Positions 1 to 7,241 of a DNA stretch of 64,000 bases are shown piece after piece (the first letter of the stretch is position 1; each line of letters starts with the position of its first letter). The DNA lies in the NCBI RefSeq assembly GCF_003254155.1, contig NZ_QKZI01000001.1, positions 992,001 through 1,056,000 on the forward strand, written 5' to 3'. Under the pieces are notes generated by a model. It ran no database searches. It worked only from the letters and a program-made list of their open reading frames with translations, and was not told where the DNA came from. The position numbers and the translations under genes were made by a program. The stretch is from Psychrobacillus insolitus (GTDB taxonomy: Bacteria; Bacillota; Bacilli; Bacillales_A; Planococcaceae).

Positions 1-790
1 CCCCATTCCCACGAACCAGTTCTGGCACTAATATTTCTGCATTATGGTAATGTTCGATAAGGTGAGGGGCAATTCCTTCTGCTATTCCTCCACAGATTAA
101 TACTTTGTCATTTTTGTTCCATTTCAATTTAGTCGTGTTTCGAATTATTCCTCTTGCGATGGTTCCTAGATCATCCTTATTGTTAACTGTTTCTACACCA
201 AAATTAAACGTAGTAGAAGCCGTATTTATAAGCTTCCTATCAACAATGGAAACCACATTAACAGTTCCGCTTCCTATGTCAATAATCTTAATAATGCCAT
301 CTTGTGGACAACTCCAAATAGCGCCACTTCCCTCTGGAGCTACACCTACTTTTTCTATATTAATGACTCTTGTTTTTCCATTCACTTTTATTTCATGAAT
401 GCCTATTAACATAGAAGAAATAGCATCCTTTTCCGCTTGTTTGTGACGTTTAATAGGTTGCCCTGTAACTAGTGCTATGTCTGTGAAATGTGGACAGTAG
501 CGTTCTAAATAACGATTAATTGCAAGTAGTACCCTAATCTTTGTATCCTCGTGTGCTTTGCTATCTCCATACATAGTTCCGTCCCCAAATTGATCTTCGT
601 GTTCTGCTATAGATCCAGCAAAACCTTTTCTTCCATTAATCTCGAATTCCATATCATCCCTTCCAAATACTTCTTCCACATCACGCTCGAACCAGTCACA
701 AATGTTCGTTTTAAATGAGTCAATACCGAATGGCCCCACTACCTTTGCTTTGTGGTTTCCTGCATCTACACCAAGTATCAATCTGTTCAT
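1..790 (-). CDS. ParM/StbA-like actin-fold ATPase, partial
   Basis: The frame starts at ATG 790 behind an AAAGGGG ribosome site and runs off the window without a stop, so 263 codons are visible and the C-terminus is missing. GVDAGNHKAK (residues 7-16) is the phosphate-1 loop of the actin/Hsp70 fold, IIDIGSGTVNVV (about 165-176) the phosphate-2 loop and ICGGIAEGI (about 230) the adenosine motif. This arrangement is typical of ParM/StbA plasmid-segregation actins, whose filaments separate DNA copies. It diverges from a DNA-binding-type gene across a repeat-rich intergenic region, as expected for a segregation locus. A function in DNA segregation is inferred; a cytoskeletal phage protein with another role is possible. 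Confidence 0.8.
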   Translation of the reverse strand, partial: MNRLILGVDAGNHKAKVVGPFGIDSFKTNICDWFERDVEEVFGRDDMEFEINGRKGFAGSIAEHEDQFGDGTMYGDSKAHEDTKIRVLLAINRYLERYCPHFTDIALVTGQPIKRHKQAEKDAISSMLIGIHEIKVNGKTRVINIEKVGVAPEGSGAIWSCPQDGIIKIIDIGSGTVNVVSIVDRKLINTASTTFNFGVETVNNKDDLGTIARGIIRNTTKLKWNKNDKVLICGGIAEGIAPHLIEHYHNAEILVPELVRGNG

Positions 791-812
791 TACCTTGCCC
801 CTTTCGTTTTTT

Positions 813-968
813 ACTACACTTGTAATACAAATATAGGTTGCGAGACAGGAAGTTATGACAATTGTAATAAATTAATTTAACAGGTTATGAAGCTACCTCC
901 CTCTTCATATAATGCTAATATCCCTAGGAATCCTACTAAACTTAGGAATCATTACTAGGGATAACACT
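813..968. promoter_or_regulatory. Repeat-rich divergent control region (possible centromere/operator)
   Basis: Between the ParM-like gene and the plus-strand gene are several short repeats: TTGTAATACAA (820-830, palindromic) with TTGTAATA again at 862-869; TAGGAATC at 925-932 and 943-950; and a 9-bp inverted repeat TATCCCTAG (919-927)/CTAGGGATA (955-963). Such iterated sites are what a ParR-type protein binds as operator and centromere. Binding is inferred from layout only. Confidence 0.4.
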
Positions 969-988
969 AAAAAAATGGGGGTTACCAG

Positions 989-1483
989 TTGAAGAGAATG
1001 GGGGAGAAAGACAGGAAGGTGAGAAGTGATAAAAAAGTGGACGTGAAACCAACGATGTCATTGGAATTAAAGGATTTACTTTACCACTTTGCACATCTTA
1101 GCGAAGAACCAGTAAAAGATGCAGCACAAAGACTGATTGAAAAAGCAGTTACCCATGAATTAATCATTGCTTCTATTAGAAAATGGTTTCGGAGGGATTA
1201 TCATCGACCTAATACAATCACGGCTGGGTATAGCGACCGACCAAAACTAAAAATAACGATGAAAGGAGAAACGGGAAAAGTTACTATTAAGTTTCCGCAA
1301 GAAAGCTATGATACTCTCTGTAACCTTGCTCATGCTTTAGATATAACCCCAACATCTACCGCTGCTGTATTGATCAAAATGACACTCTACAATAAGGATT
1401 TTATGGATGAGTATATCCGTTTTTATCTACGCCACCTCGAACCTCGTAAAATAGAAGCGATCAACAAGCTATTAAAACTTTGA
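989..1483 (+). CDS. Putative DNA-binding partner of the ParM-like ATPase
   Basis: 164 residues starting at TTG 989, preceded by ATGGGGG as a ribosome site. The protein is basic with two halves. The second half (KVTIKFPQESYDTLCNLA, about 98-115, followed by ITPTSTAAVLIKMTL) has the beta-strand plus two-helix pattern of ribbon-helix-helix DNA binders. The first half (SLELKDLLYHFAHLSEEPV) is similar, suggesting an internally duplicated fold. No catalytic motif is seen. It is transcribed away from the actin-like gene across the repeated sites, so I infer a ParR-like adaptor or regulator. Classical ParR is usually downstream of ParM in one operon, which makes this divergent arrangement atypical. 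Confidence 0.55.
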   Translation: MKRMGEKDRKVRSDKKVDVKPTMSLELKDLLYHFAHLSEEPVKDAAQRLIEKAVTHELIIASIRKWFRRDYHRPNTITAGYSDRPKLKITMKGETGKVTIKFPQESYDTLCNLAHALDITPTSTAAVLIKMTLYNKDFMDEYIRFYLRHLEPRKIEAINKLLKL

Positions 1484-1495
1484 AAGGATGAGAGA

Positions 1496-1666
1496 TTGAT
1501 AAATATTATTGGATTCGGGCTGTGCGGAATCGTATTGACTGCATGGGCCATCGAAAAGTTTAATATAACGGAATGGGAGGTTTGGAAGGAAAAAGAAGTG
1601 TTAGAAGTTGTAGAACCGTCAATCACTAACCGGGTTCGACCGAATGAATTTGAAATATTTGTATAA
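1496..1666 (+). CDS. Small single-pass membrane protein
   Basis: A 56-residue frame from TTG 1496 with a good ribosome site (AAAGGATG) 12 bases after the previous stop. Residues 2-20 form a hydrophobic segment (IIGFGLCGIVLTAWAIEKF), followed by an acidic tail. It appears co-transcribed with the preceding DNA-binding-type gene and ends just before the bidirectional terminator. I do not recognise the family. Confidence 0.5.
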   Translation: MINIIGFGLCGIVLTAWAIEKFNITEWEVWKEKEVLEVVEPSITNRVRPNEFEIFV

Positions 1667-1674
1667 TCAAAACA

Positions 1675-1703
1675 AGCGACCAACTCATTATGAGAAGGTC
1701 GCT
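1675..1703. terminator. Bidirectional terminator between lysis genes and left-arm genes
   Basis: AGCGACC (1675-1681) pairs with GGTCGCT (1697-1703), with an inner CTCA/TGAG pairing and a T-rich run on the plus side. It separates the plus-strand genes from the convergent amidase gene. Confidence 0.75.
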
Positions 1704-1709
1704 ATCTTT

Positions 1710-2507
1710 TTATTTAGTTTCGTCAATCAAGTAAGTAAGCCAACCATACTTCGCTGTGATTTTCGCTCGAGCATTTTCTGCAGCTTCTTTTGTCGTAAAT
1801 GTACCTGTGTAAATGCGATAATCAGAATTGAATGAAGTAGTATCAGCAGCTTCATGTATTACGAAACCAAAATCTGTTTTTATTTTATTGACTGCATCCG
1901 CGAGCGCACTTGCGTTTTTGAAAGTGCCTGTTTTGATGCGGTATGTTCCTTTTGTTTGAGTAGCTGTTTTAGTTGCAACAGGTTTGGATACTTGAGTTAC
2001 TAACTTCTTGTTTAATTCAACTAGTCGATTAGCGATAGACTTTTTGAAAGAATCGCCCCTGCCCTCATCTAATATACGATGTGGACAATTCTTTCCACTC
2101 CATTCTTTGTGGAATCTTACTCTATCAATACCCCATCCATACTTTTTCAAAAGTTGCGCCGTATACTCGATTGCATTCGCTTCGGCTTTTCTGTATTTAT
2201 CTCCAGCACTTTTCGAGTAGCATATTTCGATGCCTATAGATGTGCGATTGCCGCTGGTCAAAGAACTACCGTCACCTGCATGCCAACAGTTACGACTAAA
2301 CGGCACAGCGACGATCGCATGCTTATCATCAATTGCGACATGAAAAGATACTGCATTACCATTACGTTGCATGTATTCAACTTCCGCAACTGCTGAAGCA
2401 TCGTTCCATGTGTTGTGAATAGTAATTGACGTAGGTGTCATTTCATACTTGGCTTTTATCGGATACTTACTTTTTTCAATGTAATCGTTGATAACAGCGT
2501 ATGTCAT
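1710..2507 (-). CDS. Phage endolysin: N-acetylmuramoyl-L-alanine amidase with SPOR domain
   Basis: 265 residues. An Amidase_2 (PGRP/T7-lysozyme fold) domain spans about residues 20-150, with likely zinc ligands H31, H133 and C141 and the E94 region IGIEIC. A linker near 170-186 leads to a C-terminal SPOR-like wall-binding region (187-262) containing two YRIxTGTF repeats (189 and 231). The enzyme cuts the bond between N-acetylmuramate and L-alanine to lyse the host. It begins one base after the holin stop, with its ribosome site inside the holin gene, so holin and endolysin are translationally linked as is usual for lysis cassettes. It resembles CwlA/XlyA-type enzymes of Bacillus prophages. 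Confidence 0.92.
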   Translation of the reverse strand: MTYAVINDYIEKSKYPIKAKYEMTPTSITIHNTWNDASAVAEVEYMQRNGNAVSFHVAIDDKHAIVAVPFSRNCWHAGDGSSLTSGNRTSIGIEICYSKSAGDKYRKAEANAIEYTAQLLKKYGWGIDRVRFHKEWSGKNCPHRILDEGRGDSFKKSIANRLVELNKKLVTQVSKPVATKTATQTKGTYRIKTGTFKNASALADAVNKIKTDFGFVIHEAADTTSFNSDYRIYTGTFTTKEAAENARAKITAKYGWLTYLIDETK

Positions 2508-2508
2508 A

Positions 2509-2760
2509 TTATTTCAGCCCCTCTTCTATCAATTTTTTCTCTTGTTCTTTTGCTTCTTTAGTTACCAAATAAGTATTTTTGTAAACTCCGTAAAGAACCC
2601 AAATAAACGGTACCGCTGCAAGCAACGCATTTACAAAAGCGTCAATTGAATCATTTGTAAACCATGTAAATGTCACTCCTAAAGTCTGCAAAAACAAAAG
2701 GACCGCTGAAAGCAATCCTCCGAATAAAGCGATATGTTGTTTTAATTTATCTGTTGTCAT
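2509..2760 (-). CDS. Phage holin
   Basis: 83 residues from ATG 2760 (GGGGG ribosome site 10 bases upstream; a TTG at 2766 is the alternative). There are two hydrophobic segments (about 12-30 and 44-61), then the motif YGVYKNTYL and a charged C-terminal tail rich in K and E. This is the phi-LC3-type small holin layout. Holins open the membrane at a set time and release the endolysin encoded immediately downstream. Confidence 0.85.
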   Translation of the reverse strand: MTTDKLKQHIALFGGLLSAVLLFLQTLGVTFTWFTNDSIDAFVNALLAAVPFIWVLYGVYKNTYLVTKEAKEQEKKLIEEGLK

Positions 2761-2762
2761 TT

Positions 2763-3185
2763 TCAATTACCCCCAAATCTCTGAATGATATACAACGCGA
2801 TCCCGAACAAAAATGTAATAAAACTACCTGCAAGGGTTCTTTGCAAGAATTCTATTTTCCCTGTGAATTTACTGAAATTTTCATCCCTTACTTTAAACTC
2901 TTCTTTCATCCCCACTTTTTGTTCCACGAACTTTTCCTTTATTAGTGTTTCTTGTGCGATAAATTCTTTTTCTGTTGCCGTTTCTTGTCGTAGTATTTCT
3001 TTGGCAATATCGAGTTTTAAGTCGTTAATCCGAACGTGCGCTGACTTAACACTTGAATCTGTCTGTATAACCAATTCGGAAACTTTCGATACTGCATTCA
3101 TCGCGGTATTCAAACTTTCAAATTTTTCTTCTAATTTCCCTAGCGACACCAATATTTTCTTTGATTCCTCATTTGACGGCTCCAC
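2763..3185 (-). CDS. XhlA-like cell-surface haemolysin / holin accessory protein
   Basis: 140 residues from GTG 3185 behind AAGGAG. Residues 1-115 are predicted coiled coil rich in E, K and V, and residues 120-136 (GSFITFLFGIALYIIQRF) are one C-terminal membrane span. This matches XhlA of PBSX, which acts with the holin in lysis. The gene overlaps the holin start region by a few bases and lies in the same operon. Confidence 0.8.
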   Translation of the reverse strand: MEPSNEESKKILVSLGKLEEKFESLNTAMNAVSKVSELVIQTDSSVKSAHVRINDLKLDIAKEILRQETATEKEFIAQETLIKEKFVEQKVGMKEEFKVRDENFSKFTGKIEFLQRTLAGSFITFLFGIALYIIQRFGGN

Positions 3186-3217
3186 TTTTTCACTCCTTTA
3201 TTTTAGACAAAATAAAA

Positions 3218-3236
3218 GAACGCCTATTGAGCGTTC
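3218..3236 (-). terminator. Intrinsic terminator before the lysis genes
   Basis: GAACGC/GCGTTC stem with a 7-base loop holding the stop codon of the preceding small gene. On the minus strand the stem is followed by TTTTATTTTG. Confidence 0.75.
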
Positions 3237-3427
3237 TCTTTTAATACTAATGTTGGCTTCATGCCTACCATCACAACTTTATATAGACCTATATCTTCTA
3301 CCGTTTGCACATCCGTTAAAAAGAAAAATTCGTAAGGGTCCGCTGCAATAATATTTTCTCCGTGATAACTTGTAATGATATTTCCTTCATTGTCCACATT
3401 TACAAACAATTGTATTTGTTTTTCCAT
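3224..3427 (-). CDS. Small tail-associated protein of unknown function
   Basis: 67 residues from ATG 3427, chosen because GGAGGG lies six bases upstream; an upstream ATG at 3445 would overlap the Tal gene. The sequence is a compact, probably beta-rich protein (IQLFVNVDNEGNIITSYHGE) without membrane segments. It lies between the tail protein and the lysis genes, the position held by small XkdX/XkdW-type proteins in other Bacillus phages, but I see no convincing match. Its stop lies in the loop of a terminator. Confidence 0.55.
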   Translation of the reverse strand: MEKQIQLFVNVDNEGNIITSYHGENIIAADPYEFFFLTDVQTVEDIGLYKVVMVGMKPTLVLKENAQ

Positions 3428-3429
3428 TA

Positions 3430-5334
3430 TCATCCCTCCAACCATTTACGGTTTACTCGTGCATACGCAGCGTGAGCTACCTCATTTGTTTTTAACCTTA
3501 AGTAAAAAGTACCTACCGCCCCTGTTGGCACCCCTAAGTCGACTGTAATTGTCGCGTATAACTCCTCGGTTGACGAGGTTGTCGTAATTGTCGCCAATAC
3601 TTCTATATTGCCTAGCGCAACAGTTCCTCTTTCAATAGTAACTGTTGCGCTACCTCCTGGTGCTTGGGTTTTATAAGCCAACCTCAGCTTTAAATAACGG
3701 GCTTTATGTTCGTAAGAAAAGAAATCGCAATCGGAAGAAGTTGTACTGTTTGTTTTAAAATACCAATTTTCCACCGATACAGAAGGACTCGTAAATGTCG
3801 GGGAGGACCCTTGTATATTGACATCATATACGCTCATCCCGTTATTAATTATGGCGTATCCGTCTGGGCGCTCGATTGTGATAGCGCCTTTAGCTACATA
3901 TACGCCATATTCACCCGTAGCGACTTCGCCTAAAACAACTTTTTCTGTATTACTGGCATCCCTGACCGTGAATTTATTATCTTTAATTGTAATGACTCCA
4001 CTATCTGATTCGATGTAGAGCTGTTCACCAATCAGCAATTTACCGAAGATTCTTTCTGCAATAACCCCTAATGCAGTAATTGCAGCTTCGAAGGTTTGCC
4101 CACCACTTACCGATACACCTACACCAGCTGCATTAAATAGCACTAGATTATTTGGGTTCGTCTTATCCCTTGCTATGATGCCATTCTCAAATTCTAGTTC
4201 TGTTTGAGCGCTTTGCAATGCTTGCGTAGCTAATCGGATGGCTTCATCCACAACAGAATACTTAATCACACCATCACTATTCACGATATCGGATAATTGT
4301 TTTTGAATCGCATCAAACATATTTTCTGCAAATTTCTTTTGATAATTTGCTAGAGTAACATTTGTGTATACAGGCACAAGCTCACCTTTTACCCATTCAA
4401 ACTGTTCATTTATTTCCACAATTCTTGTTTCAATTTCCAAGTTGTCCATGCCTTCATGGATAACAAACACTCTATCCCCTTCATTTGGAACCGTGTAAGG
4501 ATAACCTGCAGCGCGTAAATCTTGAAAATCGATCGTTAGGGAAAACTCTGGTTCATCCATCAATTTTTCTTGCATCGCTTCCGATAGCGTTTCTTTACTT
4601 GTATATCTTTCATCCGTTAAAGATGGACTGTCAATTACACCCCACACTGCTGATTTAGGGGAAATATACTCCGCTGTTATATATACTTTCTCGTTTTCTG
4701 GTGTTTCTTCTGGGCTTGTACTTGCCCCTCTACCTAGAATACGAGTAGCGAGATTAGTAGAATCACAATGGATATCAATTGCGTTGATGTTATGGCCAAA
4801 CCCAAACATAAAGTCTGTATCATTTCCTATTTTCTTTTTAAGATAAACCGTATTTCCAATCAGCTCAAACTCACGATTATAGCGTTCTAAGCCTTTTTGA
4901 AATAAAGCCAATCGATTGTCGTTCCCTAAGTTTTCATAGGCTTCTGCATAGGCAAAATCCATGATAACGAAATTATAAGGAGTCCCAGTAAAAACAAATG
5001 CCATATAGTTCTCAAATGTCATTGAACCGTTATGGATTAAAGGTTGTTGACTGTTAATCAGGTCCACATAAAACTTAGCAATCCCATCCGCACTTTTGGA
5101 ATATAAGTGCCCAATGCTCTTTTGGTCTGTGTTTTTAATGACATACTCCTCTTCATTAAAAAAGATAGAGCATTCGTTTGTTAAGTACTTCATGCTGTGG
5201 ATATTTCGTTTAGACGGAAAAGCAAGGAGTGAAACAGTCTTCTCTCCATTTACTTTTCGCGTTCTTAGTAAGCTTTGAAAATCAGAGAGCACTTCTTGTT
5301 CTCCAGCAAGACTTTGTACAATTATTTCGGACAT
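3430..5334 (-). CDS. Tail-associated protein (Tal / prophage endopeptidase tail family)
   Basis: 634 residues, start ATG 5334 with GAGGTG six bases upstream. The N-terminal 350 residues fit the phage minor structural protein / prophage-tail family, which forms the tail tip below Dit. Residues about 365-500 are low-complexity and helical to beta (VVDEAIRLATQALQSAQTEL, then GVYVAKGAITIERPDGYAII). The last 130 residues form a beta-sandwich-like region (WYFKTNSTTSSDCDFFSYE onward) that may bind a surface ligand. Dit is normally followed directly by Tal; here a BppU-like gene and a recombinase cassette lie between them. Confidence 0.8.
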   Translation of the reverse strand: MSEIIVQSLAGEQEVLSDFQSLLRTRKVNGEKTVSLLAFPSKRNIHSMKYLTNECSIFFNEEEYVIKNTDQKSIGHLYSKSADGIAKFYVDLINSQQPLIHNGSMTFENYMAFVFTGTPYNFVIMDFAYAEAYENLGNDNRLALFQKGLERYNREFELIGNTVYLKKKIGNDTDFMFGFGHNINAIDIHCDSTNLATRILGRGASTSPEETPENEKVYITAEYISPKSAVWGVIDSPSLTDERYTSKETLSEAMQEKLMDEPEFSLTIDFQDLRAAGYPYTVPNEGDRVFVIHEGMDNLEIETRIVEINEQFEWVKGELVPVYTNVTLANYQKKFAENMFDAIQKQLSDIVNSDGVIKYSVVDEAIRLATQALQSAQTELEFENGIIARDKTNPNNLVLFNAAGVGVSVSGGQTFEAAITALGVIAERIFGKLLIGEQLYIESDSGVITIKDNKFTVRDASNTEKVVLGEVATGEYGVYVAKGAITIERPDGYAIINNGMSVYDVNIQGSSPTFTSPSVSVENWYFKTNSTTSSDCDFFSYEHKARYLKLRLAYKTQAPGGSATVTIERGTVALGNIEVLATITTTSSTEELYATITVDLGVPTGAVGTFYLRLKTNEVAHAAYARVNRKWLEG

Positions 5335-5359
5335 TGTTTCACCTCATTTTATATAAAAA

Positions 5360-5378
5360 GAGCACCCAATGGATGCTC
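5360..5378 (-). terminator. Terminator of the recombinase gene
   Basis: On the minus strand GAGCATCC pairs with GGGTGCTC (one G-U pair, loop ATT), followed by TTTTTAT. It lies between the recombinase stop (5401) and the Tal start (5334), so Tal expression from upstream must read through it or start inside the 5340-5400 interval. Confidence 0.8.
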
Positions 5379-5400
5379 CCGGTAGCACTTATTCAATTTA

Positions 5401-6390
5401 TTAAGCGTAACGTTTATGAGCTTGTTGCTTCCGTTCTTCCGATACTTGCGCATAAATTTGGGTAGTTCCAATGTTCTCATGACCTAATATGTTTTGCACT
5501 TCTTCAAGTTTAGCTCCGTTATCTAGCATATTTTGGGCGAGAGTATGGCGCATTGTATGACAAGTGAGTTTCTTGTTCTTTAAACCGACTCTTTGCTCGA
5601 TATGGTCCACTTCAACCTGAATAGCTTTATTCCCCATTCGTCTGTATGGTCTACGTTGAGTGATAAATACCGCTTCACAATCATCATTTCGCTCTTTTAA
5701 ATAGCTTTCTAGGTGATACAAAGCCATGAAAGTTAAGTAAACTTTCCGTTCTTTGTTACCTTTACCAATTACTGTCGTACTCATTTCTTGTTTATCGATA
5801 GAATCTATATTCATACTTGCCAACTCACTTAATCTACAACCAGTTGAATAGAACACCTCTATCAATGCCCGTTCTCTTTTCGTGTTACATGTTTCGCGAA
5901 CTAATTCTAATTCTTGGATTGTTAAACCTTTTGGTAAACGTTTCTTTTTCTTTGGTAATCTGATTTTAGCGGTTGGATCACGTAGCAATATTTCTTCTTT
6001 GACCATCCATCCAAAAAAGCTTTTTAAAACAGTTAATTTTTTACCCATTGTGGATGTTTGAATATTTTCAAGTGAAGCAAGGTAATTACGAACATCTGGT
6101 GTTTGGATCAAAACCACTGCTTTAGGTTCATATTTAAAAAACAATCTAAGTTCTAATTGGTAATCCTTCAAAGTCTTAGGACTTAAACCCTCTAAACGTT
6201 TAGAGGAAAGGAATAATTTTAATTTGTCCTCCATATCATTCGCTAAATCTTGCGACTCACGATGCTCTATATGATACCTATACAAAACTTCTTCTATTCT
6301 TAATGCTAGTTTGTCCTTTTCAATCCCTGGGCTAATCAACTCGACGACAGTTTGCAAATCATTTTGTAAACGGCTTGCATCATTTGACAT
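5401..6390 (-). CDS. XerC/D-type tyrosine recombinase inside the tail operon
   Basis: 329 residues from ATG 6390 with AAGGAGG eight bases upstream; a longer frame to 6459 lacks a ribosome site. Residues about 50-140 form the SAM-like core-binding domain and 155-325 the catalytic domain. All expected residues are present: R186 (STGCRLSEL), K210, H278 and R281 (HTMRH), H304 (ILGHENIG) and nucleophile Y313. It should therefore be active in cutting and rejoining DNA. It has its own promoter region, shared divergently with a ribbon-helix-helix gene, and its own terminator. It is separate from the prophage integrase at 39.7 kb. Possible roles are mobility of this cassette, DNA inversion or dimer resolution; no target site is proven. 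Confidence 0.9.
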   Translation of the reverse strand: MSNDASRLQNDLQTVVELISPGIEKDKLALRIEEVLYRYHIEHRESQDLANDMEDKLKLFLSSKRLEGLSPKTLKDYQLELRLFFKYEPKAVVLIQTPDVRNYLASLENIQTSTMGKKLTVLKSFFGWMVKEEILLRDPTAKIRLPKKKKRLPKGLTIQELELVRETCNTKRERALIEVFYSTGCRLSELASMNIDSIDKQEMSTTVIGKGNKERKVYLTFMALYHLESYLKERNDDCEAVFITQRRPYRRMGNKAIQVEVDHIEQRVGLKNKKLTCHTMRHTLAQNMLDNGAKLEEVQNILGHENIGTTQIYAQVSEERKQQAHKRYA

Positions 6391-6406
6391 ATTAACCCCT
6401 CCTTTT

Positions 6407-6483
6407 GTATATACTTTATATATAATATATACATTATAGCTAAATGTTGCATATGTCAAATATAAATGATATAAAGTATATAC
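6407..6483. promoter_or_regulatory. Divergent promoter/operator of the recombinase cassette
   Basis: A perfect 15-bp inverted repeat, GTATATACTTTATAT (6407-6421) and ATATAAAGTATATAC (6469-6483), each containing the palindrome GTATATAC. The repeats flank an AT-rich core with TATAAT-like hexamers (6421-6434). The arms lie just upstream of the ribosome sites of the recombinase and of the ribbon-helix-helix gene, so a dimeric repressor bound here could control both. Confidence 0.6.
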
Positions 6484-6506
6484 AATATATAAAAGGAGAT
6501 GGATAA

Positions 6507-6659
6507 ATGAATAATGAAATAAAAAAGATCCTAGTTGGATTTCCTGAAGAACTATTAGAACAAATTGAAAATTTTAGGTTTGAAAATAGGATTAACAATC
6601 GTACACAAGCAATATTAGATTTAATAAAAAAAGGACTCGAGAAAGAAGGTAAGGAATGA
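6507..6659 (+). CDS. Small ribbon-helix-helix (Arc/MetJ/CopG-type) regulator
   Basis: 50 residues from ATG 6507 with AAGGAG at 6492-6497. KKILVGFPEELLEQIENFR gives the DNA-contacting strand and first helix, and NRTQAILDLIKKGLEKE the second helix, the CopG-like ribbon-helix-helix pattern. It overlaps the next gene by ATGA. It diverges from the recombinase over an inverted repeat, so it is most likely the autoregulator and repressor of the cassette. That function is inferred from context. Confidence 0.7.
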   Translation: MNNEIKKILVGFPEELLEQIENFRFENRINNRTQAILDLIKKGLEKEGKE

Positions 6660-6892
6660 CCACTATAAAAGAAGTTGAGCTTTATCTCTTATCCAAAGAA
6701 AATAATTTAACCGCCCGTAGGTGGTTAAAAAATACAGCTGCATTAAAACGAATTCTCGACGGTCATTTATCCTGGAATGAAGATCATACTAAACTTAATG
6801 AGCTTCAAATGGTTTTTCCTTTGGAAGTAAATATTGATTATTATTTAGATATGCCGTCAATAATAGACAACGATTTAGAGCCCTCGAAATAA
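6656..6892 (+). CDS. Hypothetical protein of the recombinase cassette
   Basis: 78 residues, start overlapping the stop of the ribbon-helix-helix gene. The sequence is mixed alpha and hydrophilic (KEVELYLLSKENNLTARRW) with an acidic C-terminus; no known domain is recognised. Its tight coupling to the regulator suggests it works with the cassette, for example as a directionality factor, but there is no direct support. Confidence 0.6.
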   Translation: MTTIKEVELYLLSKENNLTARRWLKNTAALKRILDGHLSWNEDHTKLNELQMVFPLEVNIDYYLDMPSIIDNDLEPSK

Positions 6893-6903
6893 TCCGAGAG
6901 CTC
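6878..6903 (+). terminator. Terminator of the plus-strand cassette genes
   Basis: GAGCCCTCG (6878-6886) pairs with CGAGAGCTC (6895-6903) with one mismatch, followed by TTTTTTATT. It overlaps the end of the preceding gene. Confidence 0.75.
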
Positions 6904-6968
6904 TTTTTTATTGCTATTTTTAATAAATGGTTACGACACCGTATGTTCCTACTGCGTCACAGACAAGA

Positions 6969-7145
6969 TTAATAGATTAATTTTTTAATAATACGAACTC
7001 TAGATCTTTGTGAAATAATCCCTTCGTTCGCAAGATCAGTAATTACTTGGATTTTGTTTGCAAGATCTAATGTCTGCTCTTCTTCTTCTTCCGTTAGAGG
7101 AATTCTAAACGCAATTATTTTATTATCGTCGGTATCTTTCTTCAT
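6969..7145 (-). CDS. Small hypothetical protein, possibly DNA-binding
   Basis: 58 residues from ATG 7145 (AGGA about ten bases upstream; GTG 7154 is an alternative). The N-terminus KIIAFRIPLTEEEEEQTLDL resembles the strand and helix of a ribbon-helix-helix protein, and the C-terminus (SQRSRVRIIKKLIY) is basic. A perfect palindrome TATTATTTCAAATAATA (7166-7182) sits just upstream and could be its operator. It converges with the plus-strand cassette genes and follows the SGNH tail protein. Confidence 0.45.
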   Translation of the reverse strand: MKKDTDDNKIIAFRIPLTEEEEEQTLDLANKIQVITDLANEGIISQRSRVRIIKKLIY

Positions 7146-7165
7146 TGTGGTCACTTCCTAACGCG

Positions 7166-7182
7166 TATTATTTCAAATAATA
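7166..7182. promoter_or_regulatory. 17-bp palindrome upstream of the small cassette gene
   Basis: TATTATTTCAAATAATA is a perfect palindrome around one central base, about 20 bases before the start codon at 7145. It may be an operator or a recombination core; no second copy was noticed within the cassette. Confidence 0.35.
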
Positions 7183-7241
7183 GCATTAATTGTTAAATCA
7201 CACAAATTCTACTCTCATAGCAGAGCTGTCTCAATTGGGCA

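Noticed and set aside
1423-1683. 86-residue minus-strand frame opposite the left-arm genes
   Set aside because: It lies antisense to two genes with good ribosome sites and shows no domain pattern.
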